From assembly GCA_047618505.1 (NCBI GenBank), contig JBLHLB010000038.1, positions 1-19,632 of the forward strand: a stretch of 19,632 nucleotides of DNA, in the 5' to 3' direction. The translations under genes were made by a program, and so were the position numbers. This document shows positions 7,535-14,762 of the stretch, piece after piece (the stretch's first letter is position 1; the number at the start of each line of letters is the position of its first letter). A model generated the notes under the pieces. The model worked only from the letters and a program-made list of their open reading frames with translations. It made no database searches and had not been told where the DNA came from. The DNA is from JBLHLB01 sp047618505 (GTDB taxonomy: Bacteria > Planctomycetota > UBA1135 > GCA-002686595).

Positions 7535-8023
7535 TTAGTCGAAGGTATAGACGCCACGTTGCCCGGAGGTTTCCTCAACCGAAACACGCAGGCGCGACAC
7601 GACCAGCTCATCGAAACGCTCGCTGAGCTTCTGCATCAGTTGACGCCCCAAGTAGGCCGCAAGATTCTCAGCGCTGGTGTTGTTCATCGGAAGGACGAGA
7701 ACGTCGAGGCGCGGTGCGACGTACTTTCGTTCACGGTAGCGCACACAGACGTGATCATCTTCGATCTCTTCCACGGTGAGTTCCGGATGCTCCCCGGGCA
7801 GCAACCAACGCTCGTCAAGGGCGTCCACCATTTCCCGGATCACCGGCTTGATGTGAATGAAGTCAATCACGAGACCATGGCGTGAGAGCCGAGCCTCAAC
7901 TTCTACGTAGACTCGATAGTTGTGGCCGTGCAGCCGCTCGGCCGAGCCATCGGGGAAAATCAGAAAATGCGCCGAGGAGAACTTGAGGTACTCCTTATCA
8001 ACTTCGATCGACCAGCGTTCCAT
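7535..8023 (-). CDS. 6-pyruvoyltetrahydropterin synthase paralogue, PTPS-III type (COG0720)
   Basis: Cytoplasmic zinc pterin enzyme. The COG0720 zinc ligands are present: H19 (SSAHFL), then H32 and H34 (LHGHNYRV). The catalytic Cys that QueD and PTPS-II enzymes have four residues before HGH is Ala here, and a Glu sits three residues before it (E29, ExxHGH). That is the reported mark of PTPS-III, which converts dihydroneopterin triphosphate to 6-hydroxymethyl-dihydropterin and replaces FolB in folate synthesis. The second active-site pair, usually DH, is D70-E71 (LDERWLL). The substrate-binding Glu in NTSAENLA is E119. I chose ATG 8023 because it starts right at the domain (MERWSIEVDKEYLKFSS), giving 162 aa. 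The frame is open much further upstream, to 8266 and beyond, but that part is the tail of a degenerate pilin gene. No Shine-Dalgarno site is seen. Confidence 0.82.
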   Translation of the reverse strand: MERWSIEVDKEYLKFSSAHFLIFPDGSAERLHGHNYRVYVEVEARLSRHGLVIDFIHIKPVIREMVDALDERWLLPGEHPELTVEEIEDDHVCVRYRERKYVAPRLDVLVLPMNNTSAENLAAYLGRQLMQKLSERFDELVVSRLRVSVEETSGQRGVYTFD

Positions 8024-8139
8024 GGGGGTCTCTGTGCCACGATCCGGGGTGAACTGCGGGGGACGCCCGGGGAGGTCCGTCCCAACGAGAGGCAAGCGTA
8101 GGGTCCGCCGAGCCCGCACGCCATTGTTGAGTGGAGCCC

Positions 8140-8949
8140 GGGCCGAGTTTCCCCAGCCGTTTCCCCAGCCGTTTCCACTTCTCCAACCGCTGCCCCAACC
8201 GTTCCCCCGACCACTTCCGTTTCCGCTGTTCCCGCTGCCGCCAACATCGATGACCGACAGATTCACCGAGGCAACACGAACAACAGGGGAAGCGCTAGCA
8301 GGGTCGGGGCTATAGGCATCACCCCAGCCACCCTCCTCGTAGCGCCCGTCGTCAAGAAAGCACCACCGATAATCAACCTGCTCAACAACGTCGAGTGGGT
8401 CGTGGAAAGCAGGAGGGATGGCAGGTTAGCCGCGTTGTACTGGAGAATCGCCTGGTTGATCGTAATGAGTTCTTCCAAAGTCATTCCCCGACGCACGGGG
8501 GTCACGTCAACCGTGAAAATGAGGTCGTCAGATGTACCGTTGAACTGATCGCTACCTGCACTACTGATCTATAGCGTCGATACACCAGTCACACTGAAAG
8601 CATAGGCATTACGCCAGGCATCGAGTCCGCCGTCGGGTTGCCCGCGCACGGGCTCTGCCGCGTCCAAGAGAATATAGGGACCACTCCAGCCCGCGACACT
8701 CGGGTCAACCATCAGGTTGACGGCCTGCGTAGGCAGCACTCCCGTATCACGGAAGTACTCAACTACAGAGGTCCCCATGCTCTCCAGCTCCGTTGCTGTC
8801 GCCCGACGCGCGCTCAAGTTAATCATGCTCGAGGCGACGGGTACTGCTAGGCCGGCGAAGATGGCCATGATCTAAATCACGGTGGTGATCTCCAGGAGGG
8901 AGAAGCCCGCAGTTGAACGGAGACTCCATTGATCGGTTCGCGTGGTCAT
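8140..8949 (-). pseudogene. Degenerate GspG-like type II secretion pseudopilin gene
   Basis: From ATG 8949 the frame opens with a class III prepilin leader: MTTRTDQWSLRSTAG, then FSLLEITTVI, with Gly at -1, Phe at +1 and Glu at +5. An in-frame TAG at 8872-8874 interrupts the hydrophobic helix. The frame resumes as IMAIFAGLAVPVASS and goes on through pilin-like sequence (SVAGWSGPYI, GGLDAWRNAYAFSVTG) to a second TAG at 8569-8571. It continues with ISSAGSDQFNGTSDDLIF, a typical GspG C-terminal motif. Near 8410-8435 a frameshift is needed to reach DPLDVVEQVDYRWCFLDDGRY and a Gly/Asn/Trp-rich tail. The native stop is unclear, because that frame runs into the pterin gene, so the 8140 end is approximate. 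Two nonsense codons plus one frameshift indicate a dead gene. Errors in the assembled sequence are the alternative. Confidence 0.75.
8149..8176. repeat. 12-base tandem repeat encoding Gly-Asn-Gly-Trp units
   Basis: TTCCCCAGCCGT occurs twice in direct succession (8149-8160 and 8161-8172), with a partial third copy. On the minus strand it encodes the repeated NGWG of a Gly/Asn/Trp-rich stretch (about 8145-8245) at the end of the degenerate pilin frame. Related imperfect copies continue to about 8215. Confidence 0.7.
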
Positions 8950-9149
8950 AGTTCGACACTCCCGTAGAGTTGAAAGATAGGCAGCATGGCAGGCAGTAGA
9001 ACGAACGCAACGAGTACGCCCGCCCTCAAAAAAATGACTGGCTCCAGGACCGAGAGGAAGCGTTTGACGGTCCGCAGCACGGCTTCGTCGTAGAAACCCA
9101 CAAGCTTGTCGAGGGCTCCCGAAAGATCCCAACCCAGGAAATCGGGCCC
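8946..9149 (-). pseudogene. 3' remnant of a GspF-like type II secretion inner-membrane protein gene
   Basis: The frame is open from 9149 to a TGA at 8946-8948 and encodes 67 residues matching the extreme C-terminus of GspF/PilC platform proteins: DLSGALDKLVGFYDEAV, then FLSVLEPVIF, then a membrane segment ending LLPAMLPIFQLYGSV. Its stop overlaps the start of the following pilin gene as ATGA, the usual tight gspF-gspG linkage, so the pair was once an operon. A TAG at 9150-9152 closes the frame upstream, and a neighbouring frame carries FVPEVGARFPG, hinting at a frameshift. Nothing of GspF is seen beyond about 9180, where an oppositely oriented gene soon begins. At least 80% of the gene is therefore missing. 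Confidence 0.7.
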
Positions 9150-9222
9150 CTACTTCAGGAACAAACCTTGGGGGTCGATAGGGCATGCCTAGGTGGGGCC
9201 CGAGGAGGGCCCAGCTCTCCCC

Positions 9223-9756
9223 ATGATTCTGAAACAGCTATCGCGCCCCCAACGCGCCTTTTCCTTAGTCGAGCTCGTAGTCGTGCTCTCCGTCCTGGCT
9301 CTGCTTTCCGGCATTGTGGTGCCGGAGGTCTTCGAACAGCTGCGGAGCTCACGGGATTCCCAACGTCTTACGGATGCCAGAACACTGCGAGTCGCTATCG
9401 AGCAATACAACCTCGACAAAGGGTGCTACCCCCCGGCTGACACCAGTGCCGAGCATGGAAATTGGGATGTTTCCCACGACGGCGGGTTCATACAGGAGCT
9501 CGTAGATGAAGGCTACATCGATGAGGGCCTGGTCGACCCGGTCAACAACGAAACCTACCACTACCGCTACTTCGTCTACGCCGGCGGCTCCTATGGCTGT
9601 GAAGGAGATGGTGCGTTCTTCGTCCTGGGCATCCGCAATTTCGAAGTCATCGGTTTCGATAGTCGCAACCGCAGCTTCTTTCGCTGCTCACGCCGTGACT
9701 GGAGCGATGAATTCGCCTTCGTCACCGGCGGCGGAGCATCCTGGACACAGAGGTAA
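9223..9756 (+). CDS. Type II secretion/type IV pilin-like pseudopilin (GspG-like)
   Basis: Predicted inner-membrane pseudopilin, 177 aa. The ATG at 9223 gives a short basic leader (MILKQLSRPQRA), then FSLVELVVVLSVLALLSGIVVPEVFEQ. F13 would be mature residue 1 and E17 the conserved Glu at +5. The residue before the cut is Ala rather than the usual Gly. The globular part has GspG-like elements: ALRVAIEQYNLDKGCYPP-type spacing after the helix (here LRVAIEQYNLDKGCYPP), a VDPVNNETYHYRY motif, and an aromatic end. Three cysteines could form a disulfide. An upstream in-frame ATG at 9193 would spoil the leader. It lies opposite to the decayed gspF/gspG remnant and has no visible partner genes, so the machinery that uses it is unknown. 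No Shine-Dalgarno site is seen. Confidence 0.85.
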   Translation: MILKQLSRPQRAFSLVELVVVLSVLALLSGIVVPEVFEQLRSSRDSQRLTDARTLRVAIEQYNLDKGCYPPADTSAEHGNWDVSHDGGFIQELVDEGYIDEGLVDPVNNETYHYRYFVYAGGSYGCEGDGAFFVLGIRNFEVIGFDSRNRSFFRCSRRDWSDEFAFVTGGGASWTQR

Positions 9757-9865
9757 GGATGTCTTCCCGCGGGGGGAGAATGCCGCCCGACCGTACCTGG
9801 TGGTGCAGCTAAGGTCCCGAGAAGGTGGCAGGTCTAACGCTCGCCCCATCTATACTTAGCGCACC

Positions 9866-10792
9866 ATGGCAACACTTGTAGACATTCATAGCCACCTGTT
9901 CTCACGCGTCTTTTTTGAGACCCTGAGCGCCGATTCCCCCTTCCGTAAGGCTAGCTCTCTTTCGATTGACGAGAGCATCGCCAGGACCTGTCGGGACGTA
10001 TCGATTGACGAACCGAGTCAGCGCTTGACGGAGCATGTCGCACGCTGGCTGGCGGAGCTAGATGAGCACGGCGTCAATCATCTTGTGACCTTTGCAAGCG
10101 TTCCCGAGGAGGCCGAGGTCGTGCAAGAGGCTGTACGCCTAGCCGACGGTCGCATGACCGGATTTGCCGTCGTCAACCCCGCCACGGACGACTCGCCCGC
10201 GCGCCTGGCGAAACTCTTCGACGAGATGGGGATGCGCGGGATCTTGCTGTTCCCCGCCCTCCACGGCTATCGCGTCGATGACCCTAGCCTGGCAAAGTTC
10301 TTCGAAGCGCTAGAGGAACGAGGCGGCATTGCGGTGGTGCACTGTGGCCTGCTTTCTATTCCCCTGCGTGACCGCTTCGGCCTGCGCAGGCCCCAGGACA
10401 TCACCCTGGCGAATCCGCTCTTCTTGATGCCGGTCGCGAACAGGCATCGCCGGGCAACGTTCCTCATTCCCCACATGGGCGCCGGAATGTTCCGGGAAAC
10501 GCTGATGCTGGGCAGTCAGTGCGAAAACGTGATGGTCGACACGAGCTCCTCTAACGGCTGGGTCAAAACCCAGGCCACGGGCCTGAGTTTGGCGGACGCC
10601 CTTGAGCGCGTCCTGGCCGTCTTCGGGCCCGAACGTGTCATCTTCGGTACCGACTCTTCAGTCTTTCCGCGCGGTTGGCGGCGCGACATTCTCCTGGCGC
10701 AACGGGAAGCGATGGGATCCATCGGCACGCCCGCCGAGCACCAAGAACTGATCTTCGGCGGGAACGCGATGCGCTTGCTGCTGTGCTCCTAG
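9866..10792 (+). CDS. Amidohydrolase family metal-dependent hydrolase (Amidohydro_2)
   Basis: Cytoplasmic TIM-barrel hydrolase or decarboxylase of the COG2159 type, 308 aa, substrate unknown. Metal and active-site residues are in the expected order: H8 and H10 in DIHSHL, H159 in AVVHCG, H203 in FLIPHMGAG, and D263 in VIFGTDSSVFPRG. The length is normal and no signal peptide is present. ATG 9866 starts immediately before the first barrel strand and has no Shine-Dalgarno site. It converges on the eboB-eboA pair, with 59 bases and a shared hairpin between them. Both this protein and EboB are HxH TIM-barrel hydrolases, but they are not close relatives. A functional link is only suggested by position. 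Confidence 0.87.
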   Translation: MATLVDIHSHLFSRVFFETLSADSPFRKASSLSIDESIARTCRDVSIDEPSQRLTEHVARWLAELDEHGVNHLVTFASVPEEAEVVQEAVRLADGRMTGFAVVNPATDDSPARLAKLFDEMGMRGILLFPALHGYRVDDPSLAKFFEALEERGGIAVVHCGLLSIPLRDRFGLRRPQDITLANPLFLMPVANRHRRATFLIPHMGAGMFRETLMLGSQCENVMVDTSSSNGWVKTQATGLSLADALERVLAVFGPERVIFGTDSSVFPRGWRRDILLAQREAMGSIGTPAEHQELIFGGNAMRLLLCS

Positions 10793-10798
10793 AAATAC

Positions 10799-10839
10799 GG
10801 CCCTAGCTGTGCTCCCTTCTGAGGGGCATAGCTAGGGCC
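10799..10839. terminator. Hairpin between convergent amidohydrolase and eboB genes
   Basis: GGCCCTAGCT (10799-10808) pairs perfectly with AGCTAGGGCC (10830-10839), and the interior adds some imperfect pairs (GTGCTCCC with GGGGCAT). It lies between two stop codons in convergent genes, so a bidirectional terminator is likely. No T-run follows on the plus strand, and only GTATTTC follows on the minus strand. Confidence 0.6.
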
Positions 10840-10851
10840 AAGAGTGCTGAA

Positions 10852-11748
10852 TCAGTTGGGAACGCCTACGTTGATGCGCGGCTCCTGTCCCCGAAGGATG
10901 GAATTCTCACCAAATAATTCCCGCTGATCGATCTCCGGCTTCTCTAGGAGTTCCTGCTCGTCGATCTGACCCGATTGTGAGTAGGCCTCCAGAGCGTTAG
11001 ACCAGGTTGTCTTAATCACGTGGGCTTCGGGGATGCCTCGCTCGATCATGCGTGCCGCCGTCTTCGGAACCGAAAGCGGATCACTCACTCCCCAATCCGC
11101 GGAACTGTCCACGATCAGGCGCTCGGGCCCATACTTCTCGACGATGTCGCACATGCGCTCGGTGCCCATCTTCGTATTCGGGTAGAGCGTAAAGGCCGCC
11201 CAGGCTCCGAACTCGAGAACGTCATCCATGGTCTCTTCATTGTTGTGATCAATGACCAGCTTCTCCATCGGTAGGCCGATTTCCTTGGCGATTTCAAGGC
11301 TACGCAGAACACCCGCCTTCTTGTCGCGATGCGGCGAGTGGACCATCACCACCATGTCATTGGCGTGGGCGAACTCGAGCTGCTTCACATAGGCGAACTC
11401 CTCTGCCTTGGTGTTCTCATCGAAACCGATCTCACCAATGGCGACGACCCCCTCCTTCAGAGCGAAGCGCGGAAGTATCTCAAGGACTTCGCGGGCTAGC
11501 CCTTCGTTGTTCGCTTCCTTTGAGTTCAGGCCAATCGCACAGTAGTGCTTGATACCGAACTGCGAGCAACGAAAGCGCTCCCATCCGGTCAAGGACGAGA
11601 AGTAGTCGATGAAGCTCCCCAGGCTTGTGCGCGCTTGCCCTAACCAAAAGGCAGGCTCAATTACTGCACGCACACCTGCTGTGGCCATGCGCTCAAGGTC
11701 ATCGGTAGTGCGGCTGGAGATGTGGATGTGCGGATCGAAGAAGCGCAT
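10852..11748 (-). CDS. eboB: TatD-like metal-dependent hydrolase EboB
   Basis: Predicted TIM-barrel metallohydrolase, 298 aa. ATG 11748 is chosen because it starts at the first barrel strand: MRFFDPHIHISSRTTDD, with H7 and H9 as the HxH ligands. Other candidate ligands are E106 (AIGEIGFDE), H137 (VVMVHSPH), H168 (LVIDHNNEET) and D214/D218 (LIVDSSADWG). This motif set, longer than in TatD proper, fits the TatD family members of ebo clusters. The gene directly upstream encodes EboA, which supports the call. The ebo cluster is known from cyanobacteria, where it has been implicated in moving a scytonemin precursor to the periplasm, and from other bacteria and some algal plastids. The role of this protein within it is unknown. 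The gene starts 73 bases after the eboA stop, so the two are probably co-transcribed. The letter assigned to the TatD member should be checked. Confidence 0.78.
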   Translation of the reverse strand: MRFFDPHIHISSRTTDDLERMATAGVRAVIEPAFWLGQARTSLGSFIDYFSSLTGWERFRCSQFGIKHYCAIGLNSKEANNEGLAREVLEILPRFALKEGVVAIGEIGFDENTKAEEFAYVKQLEFAHANDMVVMVHSPHRDKKAGVLRSLEIAKEIGLPMEKLVIDHNNEETMDDVLEFGAWAAFTLYPNTKMGTERMCDIVEKYGPERLIVDSSADWGVSDPLSVPKTAARMIERGIPEAHVIKTTWSNALEAYSQSGQIDEQELLEKPEIDQRELFGENSILRGQEPRINVGVPN

Positions 11749-11802
11749 GGAAACCGAAGAAGGGCAGGCGTTGGGAACGGGTAGTGTGATCTTTAAATAT
11801 GA

Positions 11803-11820
11803 GGGTCGTCTAGACGACCC
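11803..11820. repeat. Perfect 18-bp palindrome in the eboA-eboB intergenic gap
   Basis: GGGTCGTCTAGACGACCC is its own reverse complement. It begins one base after the eboA stop codon and ends 54 bases before the eboB start. As RNA it would fold into a 7-bp hairpin with a CTAG loop, followed on the minus strand by AT-rich CATATTTAAAG. It could be an attenuator, a processing site or a protein-binding operator. Confidence 0.6.
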
Positions 11821-11821
11821 C

Positions 11822-12721
11822 TCAGGCTTCGAGCTGGCGGTAGGCGCAGCGATCTGTATGACCAGCCAGTGCATCGGCGATCGTCAGGGCGACCTTGGGG
11901 TTCTGCTCATCCGTCTTGCGAGCGATCAGGCGTTCGGTCTGCCCGATACGAGCCAATCCGAATACAGCGCCACAGCGCCCAAGAACGTTCTCGTTCTGGG
12001 GATTCAACTCCGCCTCCAGTGCGTCGAGCATGCGCTCATCGGGGTCACCGGAAAGGAGTAACCAGAGCTCGTGTTGAACCGGCCGACCAGCGCTACGTCG
12101 CTCCTCCACCAGATCGAGGGCCATACGACTGAGGTCATCGGAACCGCGCTCATCCAACCCCACCAAGCGCCAGAGAGGAGCTCCCATGAAGAGCGCCTTG
12201 ACCGCGAGCTGATTCCAGGCGAGCTCATCAAAGTTGTCCCGGGGAAAGGGCGTGTCCAACCCTGCTGCCTCAAAGACGCTCAACATGTTGGAGCGGCAAC
12301 CCTCACGAACGCGAGCGGAGAAGCGTGCCTGCTCCGGCAGGAATGCCATGGCGCGATAGAGCGCACAGGCCTCCCCCTCATCCGCATAGCGGAAAGCCTC
12401 ATCGATAGCGATCAAGCCCGACTCTTCCTTCAGATCGGAGCGGGAGAGGGTCAGTACGACCCGCAGTGTCTCCAAGAGGCTCCAGCGTTCGATCTCGACC
12501 CCAGCACAGGCCCGGACGACAGCAGCTCTTTCCTCAGCCGTTGGTGCCAAGGGAGTACGTTGGCGTGCGTGCCGAGACGCAAGGGCCAAGAGCGCACAGA
12601 AGCGGACCGCCGGGGCCCCATCCGCAATCTCCCTAGAGCTGGCCTTGAGCCACGACAGCGTCTTACGCTCAAGACGCAGCTCGAGGATTTGACGTAGAAC
12701 GAGGAAGGGGGAAATGGCCAT
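11822..12721 (-). CDS. eboA: EboA domain-containing protein
   Basis: Protein of 299 aa, helical and cytoplasmic by composition, matching the EboA family. The diagnostic stretch is at about residues 157-190: DTPFPRDNFDELAWNQ, then LAVKALFMGAPLWRLVGLD, followed by ERGSDDLSRM, VEERRSAGRPV and ELW. That block is highly conserved in EboA proteins. No enzymatic motif is apparent and the biochemical role of the family is unknown. ATG 12721 is the natural start, with no Shine-Dalgarno site. It is the first gene of a probable two-gene unit with eboB and is divergent from pruA. Within the window the other usual ebo members (UbiA-like prenyltransferase, dehydroquinate-synthase-like, TIM-barrel EboE, phosphatase-like EboF) are absent. 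Confidence 0.82.
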   Translation of the reverse strand: MAISPFLVLRQILELRLERKTLSWLKASSREIADGAPAVRFCALLALASRHARQRTPLAPTAEERAAVVRACAGVEIERWSLLETLRVVLTLSRSDLKEESGLIAIDEAFRYADEGEACALYRAMAFLPEQARFSARVREGCRSNMLSVFEAAGLDTPFPRDNFDELAWNQLAVKALFMGAPLWRLVGLDERGSDDLSRMALDLVEERRSAGRPVQHELWLLLSGDPDERMLDALEAELNPQNENVLGRCGAVFGLARIGQTERLIARKTDEQNPKVALTIADALAGHTDRCAYRQLEA

Positions 12722-13119
12722 GGGCGGTTAAAGGTCTCAGCGGGCTATGCGGCCCGCGGCGGATCGCCAAGGCAAGGCTGCCTAGGGCGTCAATCTCGAC
12801 GAATTCAAGGGCTGCACAACATGCCCTCAGGGGGCTGCGGCATCAACCTAGGAGTGCGTCAGGGTTCGGTGACTGGCCGGATGGATGGTCGATGACTGGG
12901 GTCGCTGTCCGAGAGATCCCCGGGCCGCGGGCTCCAGATAACTGGTCTCCGCGGAGACATCGTCACCCATCGGAGGTCGCACCGCTCGCGGGGAAGGCCA
13001 CGAGGCCCTATCCTACCCGCTCGATGGTGGCGGTCGCCCCCTTCCTGCGGCGCCTCCGCAGATCGACCGCCCCCGGCCCCAGTAGCTCGGCTCAGAAGCC
13101 CCCGCCCTCGACCCTGATC
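12722..13119. other. Divergent intergenic region between eboA and pruA
   Basis: It should contain promoters for both directions, but I see no clear -35/-10 pair. The pruA frame is open back to 12892, yet the encoded leader is Pro/Arg/Ser-rich with no resemblance to known proteins. I therefore leave it out of the gene. Confidence 0.4.
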
Positions 13120-14751
13120 ATGACCCACGGCAGCTTTACCCCCCCGGTCCCCTTCAACGAGCCGGTCTGCCCCTTTGCACCGGGATCCCCGGAGCGAGAC
13201 TCCCTCAAGGCCGAACTAGACCGCCAGGCGAGCAGCACGATCGACGTCCCCGTCATTATAGCTGGCCGCGAGATTCGCACCGGCGATCAGAAGAACATGG
13301 TCATGCCCCATGACCACGGGCATGTCCTCGGGACTTTCCACCAGGCTGGGCCGACTGAGATTGCCCAGGCCATCGAAGCCTGCGAGGCAGCGCGTCCGGA
13401 ATGGGACGCCCTTGGGTGGGAGGACCGCGCGGCGATCTTCCTTAAGGCAGCCGACCTATTGGCGGGACCTTGGCGCGATCGCATCAACGCGTCGACCATG
13501 CTCAACCAGTCGAAGACGGCTCACCAAGCGGAGATCGACGCGGCCTGTGAGCTGGCCGACTTCTGGCGCTACAACGTCAAGTTCGCAAGCCAGGTCTTCG
13601 CTGAGCAACCCGAGTCCTGCCCGGGTCTGTGGAACCGGCTAGAGCATCGTCCCTTGGATGGCTTTGTCTTTGCCATCACGCCCTTCAACTTCACCTCCAT
13701 CGCCGGCAACCTGTCGACTGCGCCGGCGCTGATGGGCAACACCGTGGTTTGGAAACCCGCCTCCACCTCGGTACTTTCAAACTACTACCTGACGCAGCTC
13801 CTTGAGGAAGCGGGTGTCCCCGCAGGCGTCATCAACTTCGTTCCCGGCAGTGGCCCAGTAGTCGGCGACGCAGTCGTAGCGGACCGACGCTTGGGTGGCA
13901 TTCACTTCACCGGTTCCACCGGAGTCTTCCAGGGCATCTGGTCTAAGGTCGGAGAGAACATCGCCAAGTACGGCCAATACCCGCGCTTGGTTGGGGAGAC
14001 CGGGGGCAAGGACTTCATTTTCGCGCACCCCTCGGCGGATAGAGCTGCCCTGGCCATCGCCATGCTACGCGGCGCATTTGAGTACCAGGGACAGAAGTGT
14101 TCAGCGGCCAGCCGCGCCTACATCCCTCGGTCCCTTTGGAGCGACGTGAAAGAGCGATTGGGTGCGGAGCTCGCACAGGTTCGCATGGGCGATGTGCGAG
14201 ACTTCCGGAACTATCTTGGCGCTGTCATCGACGCGCGCTCCTTCGCCAAGCAGAAGGATGCCATCGCAGCAGCCAAAGCCGACCCCAGGGCCGAGGTCAT
14301 CTTCGGGGGCAAGTGCGACGACTCCATTGGCTACTTCGTCGAGCCCACGGTAATCGAAGCCAAGGACCCCAGCTTTCAGACAATGTGCACAGAGCTCTTC
14401 GGGCCGGTGCTGACGGTTCACGTTTATGAGGATGCGGACTACGACACGGCACTCGAAACCTGCGCCAACGGATCGGAGTACGCCCTCACCGGCGCCTTCT
14501 TCGCCCAGGATCGCCAAGCCATCAAGGCAGCCAGTGAGACCCTGCGCTTCTCGGCGGGGAACTTCTACATCAACGACAAGCCCACGGGCGCCGTCGTAGG
14601 ACAGCAGCCCTTCGGTGGCTCGCGCGCTTCGGGCACGAACGACAAGGCTGGCTCAATCCTGAACCTTCAACGCTGGGTTTCCCCGCGCACTATAAAGGAG
14701 ACTTTCGTGCCCGCTACCGAATGGCGCTACCCCTTCCTCGGAGCCAAGTAG
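13120..14751 (+). CDS. pruA: L-glutamate gamma-semialdehyde (1-pyrroline-5-carboxylate) dehydrogenase
   Basis: Cytoplasmic NAD-dependent aldehyde dehydrogenase that oxidises glutamate semialdehyde, in equilibrium with P5C, to glutamate in proline catabolism. At 543 aa it matches the stand-alone PruA/ALDH4A1 type, not a PutA fusion. It starts with the family-specific PFNEPVCPFAPGSPER, followed by ITPFNFTSIAGNLSTAPALMGN (186-207) and the Rossmann FTGSTGVFQ. The catalytic base is E293 in LVGETGGKDF and the nucleophile C327 in FEYQGQKCSAASRAYIP. The late motifs ELFGPVLTVHVY and QQPFGGSRASGTNDKAG are also present. ATG 13120 is chosen because the family homology begins there. The frame is open 76 codons further up. 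No proline dehydrogenase is in view. nadA follows after 11 bases, so the two are probably co-transcribed. Confidence 0.95.
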   Translation: MTHGSFTPPVPFNEPVCPFAPGSPERDSLKAELDRQASSTIDVPVIIAGREIRTGDQKNMVMPHDHGHVLGTFHQAGPTEIAQAIEACEAARPEWDALGWEDRAAIFLKAADLLAGPWRDRINASTMLNQSKTAHQAEIDAACELADFWRYNVKFASQVFAEQPESCPGLWNRLEHRPLDGFVFAITPFNFTSIAGNLSTAPALMGNTVVWKPASTSVLSNYYLTQLLEEAGVPAGVINFVPGSGPVVGDAVVADRRLGGIHFTGSTGVFQGIWSKVGENIAKYGQYPRLVGETGGKDFIFAHPSADRAALAIAMLRGAFEYQGQKCSAASRAYIPRSLWSDVKERLGAELAQVRMGDVRDFRNYLGAVIDARSFAKQKDAIAAAKADPRAEVIFGGKCDDSIGYFVEPTVIEAKDPSFQTMCTELFGPVLTVHVYEDADYDTALETCANGSEYALTGAFFAQDRQAIKAASETLRFSAGNFYINDKPTGAVVGQQPFGGSRASGTNDKAGSILNLQRWVSPRTIKETFVPATEWRYPFLGAK

Positions 14752-14762
14752 GCCCACAATCC

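Noticed and set aside
8263..8505. Minus-strand ORF led by MTPVRRGMTLEEL
   Set aside because: Its first 35 or so residues are the middle of the degenerate pilin frame, and the rest is out of frame. It is not an independent gene.
8569..9152. TAG recoded as an amino acid
   Set aside because: TAG terminates several intact genes in this window at family-appropriate ends (antiporter, amidohydrolase, pruA, nadA), and the pilin region also needs a frameshift, so decay or sequence error is the better explanation.
12892..13119. 76-codon N-terminal extension of pruA
   Set aside because: The extension is Pro/Arg/Ser-rich without similarity to PruA, whose conserved N-terminus begins just after ATG 13120.
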